NCBI GenBank assembly: GCA_003154855.1
Contig: PMEV01000119.1
Location: forward strand, 1 to 15,658
From: Bryobacterales bacterium
GTDB lineage: Bacteria; Acidobacteriota; Terriglobia; Bryobacterales; Bryobacteraceae
DNA length: 15,658 nucleotides
Direction of reading: 5' to 3'
The notes below the pieces were generated by a model. The model saw nothing but the letters and a program-made list of their open reading frames with translations, made no database searches and had not been told where the DNA came from. A program made the position numbers and the translations under genes. Positions 6,364-14,257 of this stretch are shown here, in pieces; the first letter of the stretch is position 1; every line of letters starts with the position of its first letter.

Positions 6364-7503
6364 ATGGACACAACGCTGCCTCCCGTCGGCTCCCAGTCCG
6401 TGATTGATTTCGCGGCCCTGTCCGCCCTGATCTCCGCGCTCCGGCGGCGGGACTACCAAGTGGTTGGCCCCACCGTGCGCGACGGAGCGATTACCTGCGA
6501 CGTGCTTGAGAAAGCCGGGGATCTCCCGGCCGGCTGGGGCGACGAGCAGGAATCCGGCCATTATCGCCTGAAGAAGCGCGAGGACTCCGCCGTGTTTGGT
6601 TACACCGTGGGGCCGCAGGGCTGGAAACGCTACCTGCACCCGCCCGAGTTGCCCATCTTCCAGGGGCGCCGCGACGGGGAGGGGTTCACCATCCTGCGTA
6701 ACGCTCCCCGCCCTCCGCAGTACGCCTTCCTGGGGGTGCGCGCCTGCGAATTGGCGGCCATTGGCATCCAGGATCGCGTCCTGCTCGGCGACCGTTACCG
6801 GGACCCCGCCTACCAGGCCCGCCGCGAGGGCGCCTTCATCGTGGCCGTCAACTGCACGCAGGCGGGGGGCACTTGTTTCTGCGCTTCGATGCACACCGGC
6901 CCCCGCGTTCAAGCCGGCTTCGACCTGGCTCTCACCGAGATGCTCAGCGCCGAAGGACACAGCTTCACGGTCGAGGTGGGCAGCAAGCTGGGTGCGGCGG
7001 TTCTGGCCGAAGTCGATCGCCGCAAGGCCCGCAAGGAGGAGCTGAAGGCCGCCCAGTCGGCCGTCGAGAACGCCGCCTCCCAGATGGGCCGGTCGCTCGA
7101 CACCGAGGGCGTCCGCGACCTGCTCTTCGACAATTTCGACCACCCCCGCTGGGACAAAGTGGCCGCCCGCTGCCTGAGCTGCGCCAATTGCACGCTGGTC
7201 TGCCCCACCTGCTTCTGCACCACCGTCGAGGACATTACCGACATCACCGGCGACCACGCCGAGCGCGAGCGCAAGTGGGATTCCTGCTTCACCGACGGTT
7301 TCTCGTACATCCACGGCGGCAGCGTCCGGCTTTCCGTGAAATCGCGCTACCGCCAGTGGCTCACTCACAAATTCGCCGCCTGGGTCGATCAATTCGGAAC
7401 CTCCGGCTGCGTGGGCTGCGGGCGCTGCATCGCTTGGTGCCCGGCCAGAATCGACGTCACCGAGGAAATCAAGGCCATTCGGGGAGTGCCCAGCCCCGCA
7501 TAG
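6364..7503 (+). CDS. hydB: Group 3b-type [NiFe] hydrogenase iron-sulfur subunit (HydB-like)
   Basis: Encodes the electron-transfer subunit linking the small subunit to the flavin subunit of a cytoplasmic NAD(P)-linked hydrogenase. Two cysteine clusters are visible in the C-terminal third: CLSCANCTLVCPTCFC at residues 270-285 and CVGCGRCIAWCP at 349-360, consistent with two 4Fe-4S clusters. The N-terminal half resembles the HydB/anaerobic sulfite reductase A family (YQVVGPTVRDGAI; AFLGVRACELAAIGIQDRVL). The ATG at 6364 is preferred, with a weak GAGA 9 bases upstream; an in-frame GTG at 6316 would add 16 residues but has no usable ribosome binding site. It is the first gene of the operon; the next starts 20 bases after its stop. 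Confidence 0.88.
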   Translation: MDTTLPPVGSQSVIDFAALSALISALRRRDYQVVGPTVRDGAITCDVLEKAGDLPAGWGDEQESGHYRLKKREDSAVFGYTVGPQGWKRYLHPPELPIFQGRRDGEGFTILRNAPRPPQYAFLGVRACELAAIGIQDRVLLGDRYRDPAYQARREGAFIVAVNCTQAGGTCFCASMHTGPRVQAGFDLALTEMLSAEGHSFTVEVGSKLGAAVLAEVDRRKARKEELKAAQSAVENAASQMGRSLDTEGVRDLLFDNFDHPRWDKVAARCLSCANCTLVCPTCFCTTVEDITDITGDHAERERKWDSCFTDGFSYIHGGSVRLSVKSRYRQWLTHKFAAWVDQFGTSGCVGCGRCIAWCPARIDVTEEIKAIRGVPSPA

Positions 7504-7523
7504 CCGGCTAGGAGAAACACGGC

Positions 7524-8000
7524 ATGGAAACCAAAACGCTGATCGACATTCTTCGGGACCATCCGTTCATGGAGGGTCTGAAGCCGAACCACATCCAGAA
7601 ACTGGCCGAGGTGGCCCTGGAGGTGCAGATATCGCGCGACCAGGTCGTCTTCCGGGAAGGAGACGAGAGCAGCCTGTTCTATCTCCTGGTCTCCGGCAAG
7701 GTGGCGCTGGAAGTCTCCGCTCCCGGGCGGATCGTCCGCATACAGACCCTGGGCGAGGGCGACGAGATGGGCTGGTCGTCGCTGCTGGGCCAGGGCGGTA
7801 AGACCTTTCAGGCGCGCGCGCTCGAGCCGGTCCGCGCCATCGCCTTCGACGGCCCCCGCCTGCGCCAGGTCTGGGAGCAGGACCCCGCCTTCGGCTATCA
7901 ATTCCTGATGCGGATTCTCAAGGTGGTCGCGCAACGCCTGCAAGCCTCGCGCCTGCAACTGCTCGACCTGTACGCGCCACGGGGGGTCAAACTCGTATGA
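7524..8000 (+). CDS. Stand-alone cyclic-nucleotide-binding-like (Crp effector domain) protein
   Basis: Encodes a 158-residue cytoplasmic protein made only of a Crp-type cyclic-nucleotide-binding fold plus a C-terminal helix; no DNA-binding helix-turn-helix is present. The N-terminal half shows the fold pattern (HPFMEGLKPNHIQKLAEVAL; FREGDESSLFYLLVSGKVAL). The phosphate-binding cassette region, residues 77-99, reads GEGDEMGWSSLLGQGGKTFQ and onward: the phosphate-binding Arg of Crp is not at its expected place. It may therefore not bind cAMP, or may bind another ligand. AGGAG at 7510-7514 supports the start. Its stop overlaps the hydG start by 4 bases, implying coupling. Such proteins are known next to NAD(P)-linked hydrogenases; the role, perhaps sensing or assembly, is unproven. 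Confidence 0.85.
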   Translation: METKTLIDILRDHPFMEGLKPNHIQKLAEVALEVQISRDQVVFREGDESSLFYLLVSGKVALEVSAPGRIVRIQTLGEGDEMGWSSLLGQGGKTFQARALEPVRAIAFDGPRLRQVWEQDPAFGYQFLMRILKVVAQRLQASRLQLLDLYAPRGVKLV

Positions 8001-8851
8001 GTGTGGTTGCCGCTGTCGCCGCTCCCGCGCTGCCGCCCAATCTGGTTCCCATGCGCGTCTCCAGCCTCGTCAAAGAGACGCACGACACCTTCACCTTGAC
8101 CCTCGAATCCCCGCCCGATGAGGGCCTCGGCCGCTTCTCTCCCGGCCAATTCACCATGCTGTACGTGTTTGGAGTCGGCGAGCTGCCCATTTCCATCTCC
8201 GGCGATCCCGACGAGGGCGGCCGCCTGGTTTACACCGTACGCTCGGTCGGCAAGGCCACCAACGCCCTGGTGAACTGCCAGCCCGGCCAGTGGGTGGGAG
8301 TGCGCGGACCTTTCGGCACCTCCTGGCCGCTCGAGCAGGCCCGCGGCAACGACGTGCTGATCGTCGCCGGCGGCATCGGCCTGGCGCCCTTGCGCCCCGC
8401 CATCCATCACATGCTGCGCCATCGCGACGATTACGTCCGCCTGATCCTCCTCTACGGCGCCCGCAGTCCCAAAGACCTGCTCTATCGCAAGCAGCTCAGC
8501 GAGTGGGGCCGCTTGCCCGATACCCAGGTCCTGTCCACGGTCGACTATGGCGGGGTGAACTGGCGCGGCTATGTGGGCGTCGTTACCACGCTGTTCCGCT
8601 ACGTCCGTCTGCACCCCGGCCGCACCACCGCCATGATCTGCGGACCCGAGATCATGATGCGCTACGTCATCCGGGAACTGGAGAAGCGCGGCCTGCCCGA
8701 GTCCGACATCTACCTCTCCATGGAACGCAACATGAAATGCGCGGTGGGCTTTTGCGGCCACTGCCAGCTCGGCCCCTATTTCGTTTGCAAGGACGGCCCC
8801 ATCTTCCCCTACACCAAGATGCGGCCCTGGTTGGAGAAGCATGAGCTCTGA
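7997..8851 (+). CDS. hydG: Hydrogenase FAD/NAD(P)-binding subunit (HydG-like)
   Basis: Encodes the diaphorase subunit, which exchanges electrons between the hydrogenase iron-sulfur chain and NAD(P)H. 284 residues in family order: ferredoxin-reductase-type FAD domain (about 14-110, with GELPISISG at 61-69 as the flavin motif), NAD(P) domain beginning VAGGIGLAPLRP (123-134), and a C-terminal 2Fe-2S motif with Cys248, Cys253, Cys256 and Cys264. This layout matches P. furiosus sulfhydrogenase gamma and the dihydroorotate dehydrogenase electron-transfer family. Cofactor choice (NAD or NADP) cannot be read with confidence. It starts inside the preceding stop (ATGA) with a G-run upstream, and overlaps hydD by 11 bases. 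Confidence 0.9.
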   Translation: MSVVAAVAAPALPPNLVPMRVSSLVKETHDTFTLTLESPPDEGLGRFSPGQFTMLYVFGVGELPISISGDPDEGGRLVYTVRSVGKATNALVNCQPGQWVGVRGPFGTSWPLEQARGNDVLIVAGGIGLAPLRPAIHHMLRHRDDYVRLILLYGARSPKDLLYRKQLSEWGRLPDTQVLSTVDYGGVNWRGYVGVVTTLFRYVRLHPGRTTAMICGPEIMMRYVIRELEKRGLPESDIYLSMERNMKCAVGFCGHCQLGPYFVCKDGPIFPYTKMRPWLEKHEL

Positions 8852-9629
8852 CAAGAAAACCAAACCCCGGGTTGCCGTGTTCAAGTTCGCATCCTGCGAC
8901 GGCTGCCAGTTGAGCCTGCTGGATGCCGAGGACGAACTGCTCGCGGTCGCCGGAGCCATTGAGATCGCCTTCTTTCCAGAGGCTTCCCGGACCATGCTCA
9001 AGGGCCCCTACGACATCGGGCTGGTGGAAGGCTCCATCACCACGCACCACGATGCCGAGCGCATCCAGCAGGTCCGCCGCCAGTGTACGGTGCTGGTAAC
9101 CATTGGCGCCTGCGCCACCGCCGGCGGCGTCCAGGCGCTTCGCAATTGGGCCGACAGCCAGGAGTACGTCCGCACCGTCTACTCCCAGCCCGATTTTATC
9201 CAGACCCTCAAGATGTCCACCCCCATTGCGGAACACGTTCCGGTGGATTTCGAGCTGCGCGGCTGCCCCATCAACAAGAAGCACCTCATCGAGCTGATCG
9301 CGGCCATGCTGATTGGCCGCAAGCCCAACATCCCTACTCACAGCCTGTGCATGAAGTGCAAGCGTAGCGGGAACGTCTGCATCGCCATCGCCCGCGGCGT
9401 GCCCTGCCTGGGCCCGGTGACCCAAAGCGGCTGCGGCGCGCTCTGCCCGCGCTTCGGACGCGGCTGTTACGGTTGTTATGGCCCCATGGAAAGCGCCAAT
9501 ACTGCCGCCATGACCACTCAGTTGCGCCTGCTCGGGCAGAGCGACGAGGAAATCGCCCGCGCCTTCCGCAGTTTCAACGCCTGGAGCTGGCAATTCCGCC
9601 AGGCCAGCGAGGACGCCGAAAGAGCCTGA
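8841..9629 (+). CDS. hydD: [NiFe] hydrogenase small subunit (HydD-like)
   Basis: Encodes the small subunit carrying the iron-sulfur relay next to the NiFe site. 262 residues without a Tat signal peptide, so it is cytoplasmic. Proximal-cluster ligands are clear: SCDGCQ (Cys19, Cys22), GACATAGG (Cys91) and RGCPI (Cys142). Eight further cysteines (170, 173, 180, 189, 198, 202, 209, 212) in the C-terminal third can ligate two more clusters, as in group 3 enzymes of the coenzyme F420/NAD(P) type. The start lies within hydG, with GGAG at 8833-8836 four bases before it. Its stop shares one base with the start of the next gene, so translation is coupled. Confidence 0.92.
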   Translation: MSSDKKTKPRVAVFKFASCDGCQLSLLDAEDELLAVAGAIEIAFFPEASRTMLKGPYDIGLVEGSITTHHDAERIQQVRRQCTVLVTIGACATAGGVQALRNWADSQEYVRTVYSQPDFIQTLKMSTPIAEHVPVDFELRGCPINKKHLIELIAAMLIGRKPNIPTHSLCMKCKRSGNVCIAIARGVPCLGPVTQSGCGALCPRFGRGCYGCYGPMESANTAAMTTQLRLLGQSDEEIARAFRSFNAWSWQFRQASEDAERA

Positions 9630-10099
9630 TGGCGCCGCTCCTCATCATCGGCTGCGGCAATCCGCTGCGCGGCGACGACGCCGTTGCCTGGCGCGCCGCC
9701 GAGCGCCTGGCCGAGTCCCTGCGCGATACCGACGCCCTGGTTCGGACCAGCCATCAACTGACTCCCGAATTGGCCGAGGCGATTAGCCAGGCCCGCCGGG
9801 TGATCTTTCTCGACGCGGATTGCGGCCGCCGTCCGGGGGAAGTCGCCCTGCGCCCCGTCGAGCCCGCCAGTTCCCTGTCCGACCTATTCACCCATCAATT
9901 GACCCCGGAGCGCCTGCTGGCCCTGGCCAAGCGGCTGTACGGCAGTTGCCCCGAAGCGGTTCTGATCTCGGTAGGGGCCGGCTCGTTCGAGTTCGGCGAG
10001 GCGCTCTCGCCGGAGGTGGAAGCGGCCCTGCCAGCGCTTTTGGAGAAGCTTTATACAGCCGGTGGGATAGGGCTTCAGCCCTGTCCCGGCAATTCATGA
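9629..10099 (+). CDS. Hydrogenase maturation protease (first copy)
   Basis: Encodes a 156-residue endopeptidase of the HycI/HybD family (peptidase M52), which clips the C-terminal tail of the large subunit after nickel insertion. GCGNPLRGDDA at 8-18 is the N-terminal signature. Asp16, Asp62 and His89 sit where E. coli HybD has its nickel ligands Glu16, Asp62 and His93. SVGAGSFEFGEALSPEVE is the usual C-terminal block. The ATG at 9629 overlaps the hydD stop; the frame is open further upstream inside hydD but that is not used. Oddly, the last dozen residues (GGIGLQPCPGNS) are encoded by a REP-like palindromic repeat, so the natural C-terminus was probably replaced or extended by repeat insertion. 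A second, different protease lies downstream. Confidence 0.87.
   Translation: MAPLLIIGCGNPLRGDDAVAWRAAERLAESLRDTDALVRTSHQLTPELAEAISQARRVIFLDADCGRRPGEVALRPVEPASSLSDLFTHQLTPERLLALAKRLYGSCPEAVLISVGAGSFEFGEALSPEVEAALPALLEKLYTAGGIGLQPCPGNS
10061..10090 (+). repeat. REP-like palindromic repeat, copy 2, inside a gene end
   Basis: The core 10064-10087 forms a 10-bp stem without mismatch (one G-T wobble) around a TTCA loop: GGGATAGGGC pairs with GCCCTGTCCC. It matches the repeat at 360-390 at most positions. Here it lies in frame within the last codons of the maturation protease and ends before its stop, so it encodes part of the protein and also sits just before the acyl-CoA synthetase gene. Confidence 0.7.
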
Positions 10100-10112
10100 A
10101 AAGGAAACTGCA

Positions 10113-12866
10113 ATGAAAAAACTGAAGAACGCCGGCGGAGATTCCGCCCATGACATCTTGAAGCCCAGAAAGCACCCGCTGGACATTTTCTTCGAACCGG
10201 AATCGGTAGCCCTGATCGGCGCCACCGAAAACCCGGGCAGCGTCGGGCGCACCGTGCTGTGGAATCTGATCAGCACGCCGTTCGGCGGAACCGTGTACCC
10301 GGTGAACCCCAAACGCCCCAGCGTCCTGGGCATCAAGGCCTACCCCAGCATCGCCGCGGTCCCCGAGAAGGTCGACCTGGCGGTGGTCGTCACCCCGGCC
10401 AAAACCATTCCGGGCATTATCCGCGAGTGCGTGGACGCGGGCGTGGGCGCGGCCGTCGTCATCTCGGCCGGGTTCAAGGAAACCGGCCCCGAGGGCCTGC
10501 GCTACGAGCAGGATCTGGTCGCCGAAGCCAGGCGCGGCAACATGCGCATCATCGGCCCCAACTGCCTGGGTGTCATGAGCCCGCGCACCGGACTCAACGC
10601 CACTTTCGCCCGTGGCATGGCGTTGCCCGGCAACGTCGGGTTCATCAGCCAGAGCGGCGCCCTCTGCACCGCCATTTTGGACTGGAGCTTGCGTGAGCAG
10701 GTCGGCTTCAGCTCGTTCCTCTCCATCGGCGCCATGTCCGACGTGGGCTGGGGCGACCTCATCGACTACCTGGGCAACGACCCCCACACGCACAGCATCC
10801 TGCTTTACATGGAGACCATCGGCGACGCCCGCGCTTTCCTCTCCGCGGCCCGCGAAGTGGCGCTCTCCAAACCCATTCTGGTCATCAAGCCCGGCCGCAG
10901 CGAGGCAGCCGCCAAGGCCGCCGCCTCTCACACCGGCTCCCTTACCGGAAGCGACGAGGTGCTGGATGCCGCCTTCCGCCGCAGCGGCGTGCTGAGAGTG
11001 AACAACATCTCCGAACTGTTCTACCTGGCCGAAGTGCTGGCCAAGCAGCCCCGCCCGGCCGGCCCCCGTCTGACCATCGTGGCCAACGCCGGCGGCCCTG
11101 CCGTCCTGGCTACCGACGCCCTGGTCATGAGCGGCTGCGAGGTTCCCGATCTCTCCAAGGAAACCTTCGACGCGCTCAATGCGTTCCTGCCCGCCGCCTG
11201 GAGCCGCAACAACCCCATCGATATCCTCGGCGACGCCGGCCCCGAACGCTACGCCAAGGCGCTCGAGATTGCCGCCAAGGACCCCAACGCCGACGGCCTG
11301 CTGGTGATCCTGACTCCACAGGCCATGACCGATCCCACCAGGACCGCCGAGCAACTCCGTCCCTACGCCCAGATCGAGGGCAAGCCGGTGCTCGCCAGTT
11401 GGATGGGCGGTACCGAGGTCGCTGCCGGCGAGGAGGTTCTGAACCGCGCCGGAATTCCGACTTTCCCCTACCCCGACACCGCCGCCCGCATCTTCAACTA
11501 CATGTGGCGCTTCAGCGATAACCTGCGCGGCCTCTACGAGACTCCCATGGCCTCCACCACCGAGGAAGCCGAAGCCGATCGCGCCCGCGCCGACGCCATC
11601 ATCCAGACCGCGCGCCGTGCCGGCCGCACCATCCTCACCGAGTTCGAGTCCAAGCAACTCCTGGCCACTTACGGCATTCCCATCGTCGAGACCCGCATCG
11701 CAACCAGCGAGGACGATGCCGCGAAAAGCGCCGCCGAGATCGGCTATCCCATCGTCCTCAAGCTCTACTCCGAGACCATCACCCACAAGACCGACGTGGG
11801 CGGCGTGCAGCTTAACCTGCGCGACGAAGCTGCCGTCCGCGCGGCCTACAAAGCCATCGAGGCCTCGGTCGCCGCCAAGGTCGGCAGCCAGCATTTCCAG
11901 GGCGTCACCGTGCAGCCCATGATCAAGCTGTTCGGCTACGAACTCATCATCGGCTCCAGCATCGACCCGCAGTTCGGTCCCGTACTGCTGTTCGGCATGG
12001 GCGGCCAGCTCGTCGAAGTCTTCAAGGACCGCGCCCTGGCCTTGCCCCCGCTCAACTCCACCCTCGCCCGCAGCATGATGCAGGCCACCAAGATCTACAC
12101 CGCGCTCAAGGGCGTTCGCGGCCGCAAGTCCATCGACCTGGCCGAGCTCGATCAATTGCTGGTGCGCTTCAGCCAGCTCGTGGTCGAGCAGCCCTGGATC
12201 AAGGAGATCGACATCAACCCGCTGCTGGCCTCGCCCGAGCGCCTGGTCGCCCTGGATGCCCGCGTGGTGGTCTATGGCCTGGACGTCCCGCAGGACAAGC
12301 TCCCGCGCCTGGCCATCCGCCCCTACCCCACCCGCTACGTGGCCCCTTGGACCGCCAAGGACGGCACGGACGTCCTGATCCGTCCGATTCGTCCCGAGGA
12401 CGAGCCGCAGCTCGTTAAGTTCCATGAGACGCTCTCCGAGCGCTCCGTATACCAGCGCTACCTGCACCTGATGAAGCTCAGCCAGCGCGTCACCCACGAG
12501 CGCCTGACCCGCATCTGCTTCATCGATTACGATCGCGAAATGGCGCTGGTCGTTGAGCACAAGGACCCCGCCAGCGGCGAGACCCAGGTGATCGCCGTCG
12601 CCCGTCTCAAGAAGGCCCACGGCATCGACGAAGCCGAGTTCGCCATGATTGTCACCGACCAATTCCAGGGCCGCGGGCTGGGCTCCGAGCTGTTACGGCG
12701 CTTGCTGGCATTAGCCAAGGATGAGAAGGTGGGGCGCATCGTCGGCGACGTCTTGCCCGACAACCTGGCGATGCAGCACATTTGCGAGAAGGCGGGTTTC
12801 CAGTTGAGGCGCTCGATCGACGACCCGGTGGTTAAGGTCGAGCTGGACCTGGCAGTGTTGGTGTAA
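10113..12866 (+). CDS. NDP-forming acyl-CoA synthetase fused to GNAT acetyltransferase
   Basis: Encodes 917 residues in the Pat/ACD architecture: CoA-binding domain (about 24-125, SVALIGATENPGSVGR), succinyl-CoA-ligase-like domain (IIGPNCLG; SQSGALC), ATP-grasp domain (about 510-735, with ITHKTDVGGV), and a GNAT domain (about 750-910, acetyl-CoA loop QGRGLG at 852-857). The phosphorylated His of ADP-forming acetyl-CoA synthetases is kept (His273 in ASHTGSLTGSD), as is the ATP-grasp His in HKTDVGG. By contrast, enterobacterial Pat lacks the catalytic His, as I recall. It could therefore make ATP from acetyl-CoA, or acetylate lysines, or both; substrate is unknown. AAGGAAA lies about 8 bases before the ATG. 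It separates the hydrogenase small and large subunit genes on the same strand. Confidence 0.92.
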   Translation: MKKLKNAGGDSAHDILKPRKHPLDIFFEPESVALIGATENPGSVGRTVLWNLISTPFGGTVYPVNPKRPSVLGIKAYPSIAAVPEKVDLAVVVTPAKTIPGIIRECVDAGVGAAVVISAGFKETGPEGLRYEQDLVAEARRGNMRIIGPNCLGVMSPRTGLNATFARGMALPGNVGFISQSGALCTAILDWSLREQVGFSSFLSIGAMSDVGWGDLIDYLGNDPHTHSILLYMETIGDARAFLSAAREVALSKPILVIKPGRSEAAAKAAASHTGSLTGSDEVLDAAFRRSGVLRVNNISELFYLAEVLAKQPRPAGPRLTIVANAGGPAVLATDALVMSGCEVPDLSKETFDALNAFLPAAWSRNNPIDILGDAGPERYAKALEIAAKDPNADGLLVILTPQAMTDPTRTAEQLRPYAQIEGKPVLASWMGGTEVAAGEEVLNRAGIPTFPYPDTAARIFNYMWRFSDNLRGLYETPMASTTEEAEADRARADAIIQTARRAGRTILTEFESKQLLATYGIPIVETRIATSEDDAAKSAAEIGYPIVLKLYSETITHKTDVGGVQLNLRDEAAVRAAYKAIEASVAAKVGSQHFQGVTVQPMIKLFGYELIIGSSIDPQFGPVLLFGMGGQLVEVFKDRALALPPLNSTLARSMMQATKIYTALKGVRGRKSIDLAELDQLLVRFSQLVVEQPWIKEIDINPLLASPERLVALDARVVVYGLDVPQDKLPRLAIRPYPTRYVAPWTAKDGTDVLIRPIRPEDEPQLVKFHETLSERSVYQRYLHLMKLSQRVTHERLTRICFIDYDREMALVVEHKDPASGETQVIAVARLKKAHGIDEAEFAMIVTDQFQGRGLGSELLRRLLALAKDEKVGRIVGDVLPDNLAMQHICEKAGFQLRRSIDDPVVKVELDLAVLV

Positions 12867-12872
12867 TACGGC

Positions 12873-12919
12873 GGTCCGTGGCTCGCAGGCCTCCTTTTAC
12901 CGTCTGCGAGCCGCGGGCT
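12873..12919 (+). repeat. Long hairpin before the hydrogenase large subunit gene
   Basis: Bases 12873-12888 pair with 12904-12919: 16 pairs, of which 13 are Watson-Crick and three G-T, around a 15-base loop. The central 9 bp (GGCTCGCAG with CTGCGAGCC) are perfect. It fills most of the 77-bp gap before hydA and ends about 10 bases before the hydA ribosome binding site. No T-run follows, so it is not an obvious terminator. It may mark an mRNA processing or stability site, or be a decayed repeat. Confidence 0.65.
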
Positions 12920-12943
12920 TCCGGGTTTCGGGAGGTTTGACCG

Positions 12944-14242
12944 ATGACCAGCAAGACGATCAAGGTCGACTATCTCGCCCGCGTCGAGGGCGAGGCCGCG
13001 CTTCAGGTGAAGATGCGCGGCGACCGTGTCGAAGACGTGAAGTTCAAGGTCTTCGAGCCTCCGCGCATGTTCGAGGCGTTCCTGCGCGGCCGCCATTTCC
13101 TCGAGGCGCCCGACATCACCGCACGCATCTGCGGCATCTGCCCCATCGCCTACCAGATGAGCGCCGTCCACGCCATGGAGCAGGCCCTGGGCGTCACCGT
13201 CGACCCGGCGGTTCGGCTCCTGCGCCGCCTCATCTACTGCGGCGAGTGGATCGAGAGCCACGCCTTGCACGTCTACATGCTCCACGCCCCCGATTTCCTG
13301 GGCTATCAGGATGTCATCGCGATGGCCCGCGACCACCTGCCCGCGGTCGAGCAGGCCCTGCGCCTTAAGAAGATCGGCAATCATCTGATGACCGTGCTGG
13401 GTGGCCGCGAGATCCATCCCATTTCGGTTTGTGTCGGCGGATTCTATCGCGTGCCGCCGCGCAGCGAGCTGCTGGCCCTGGTCGAGGACCTCAAATGGGC
13501 CCTGGAGACCTCCCTCGCCACCGCCCGCCTGGTGGCCGGCTTTGAGTTCCCGGATTTCGAACAGGATTACGAGTTTGTTTCGCTCTCGCAGCTCGACGAA
13601 TACCCGCTCAACGAGGGACGCGTTCTTTCCAACAAGGGCCTGGACATCCCCGTTTCCGAGTACGAGGAGCATTTCTTCGAGCAACACGTCCGGCACTCCA
13701 ACGCCCTGCAATCCCAGTTGCGCAAGCGCGGCTCCTACCTGGTCGGGCCGCTGGCCCGCTTCAATCTGAACTACGACCGGCTCCCCGAGATCGCGCGCCA
13801 GGCCGCCAGCGACTGCAAGCTCGCCGTGCCCTGTCTCAATCCCTTCCGCGGCATCGTGGTGCGGGCCATCGAGCTGGTCTTCGCCTGTCACGAAGCCCTG
13901 CGCATTATCGCCGAATACCAGCCGCCGGCCGAACCCAAAGTGGAGGTCCCCGTCCGCGCCGCCACCGGATGCGCCGCCACCGAGGCGCCCCGCGGACTCC
14001 TCTACCACCGCTACCAGATCGACGAGCGCGGCTTGATCCTCTCCGCCAAGATCGTGCCGCCCACCAGCCAGAACCAGAAGCGCATCGAAGAGGATCTCTG
14101 GCACTTCGTCCCCCAGATCGCCACCCAGCCCATCGAGCAGGTCACCCTGCGCTGCGAGCAGGCCATCCGCAACTACGATCCCTGCATCTCCTGCGCCACC
14201 CACTTCCTCCGCCTGGAGGTTATCCGTGAGCCGGAAACCTAG
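12944..14242 (+). CDS. hydA: [NiFe] hydrogenase large subunit, group 3b-like (HydA-like)
   Basis: Encodes the catalytic subunit, 432 residues, that binds the NiFe(CN)2CO centre for reversible H2 oxidation in the cytoplasm. The four nickel-ligating cysteines are present: RICGICP near the N-terminus (Cys63, Cys66) and DPCISCATH near the C-terminus (Cys414, Cys417). Other family blocks: LARVEGEA at 11-18, NPFRGIVVRAIE, and ATEAPRGLLYH followed by PPTSQN. In the first motif the His often seen after RxCGxC is absent (PIAYQMSA), which I recall for group 3b enzymes. Twelve residues follow His420, the expected tail removed by the maturation protease. GGGAGG at 12930-12935 is 8 bases before the ATG. 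The 77-bp gap upstream contains a strong hairpin. Confidence 0.94.
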   Translation: MTSKTIKVDYLARVEGEAALQVKMRGDRVEDVKFKVFEPPRMFEAFLRGRHFLEAPDITARICGICPIAYQMSAVHAMEQALGVTVDPAVRLLRRLIYCGEWIESHALHVYMLHAPDFLGYQDVIAMARDHLPAVEQALRLKKIGNHLMTVLGGREIHPISVCVGGFYRVPPRSELLALVEDLKWALETSLATARLVAGFEFPDFEQDYEFVSLSQLDEYPLNEGRVLSNKGLDIPVSEYEEHFFEQHVRHSNALQSQLRKRGSYLVGPLARFNLNYDRLPEIARQAASDCKLAVPCLNPFRGIVVRAIELVFACHEALRIIAEYQPPAEPKVEVPVRAATGCAATEAPRGLLYHRYQIDERGLILSAKIVPPTSQNQKRIEEDLWHFVPQIATQPIEQVTLRCEQAIRNYDPCISCATHFLRLEVIREPET

Positions 14243-14257
14243 CCCTCGGCAATTCCC

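Noticed and set aside
9888..12662. 924-codon open frame on the minus strand opposite the acyl-CoA synthetase gene
   Set aside because: It mirrors a well-recognised plus-strand gene; such long antisense frames arise from GC-rich third positions. Its translation is low-complexity (Gly, Ala, Asp, His, Val) with no family motif.
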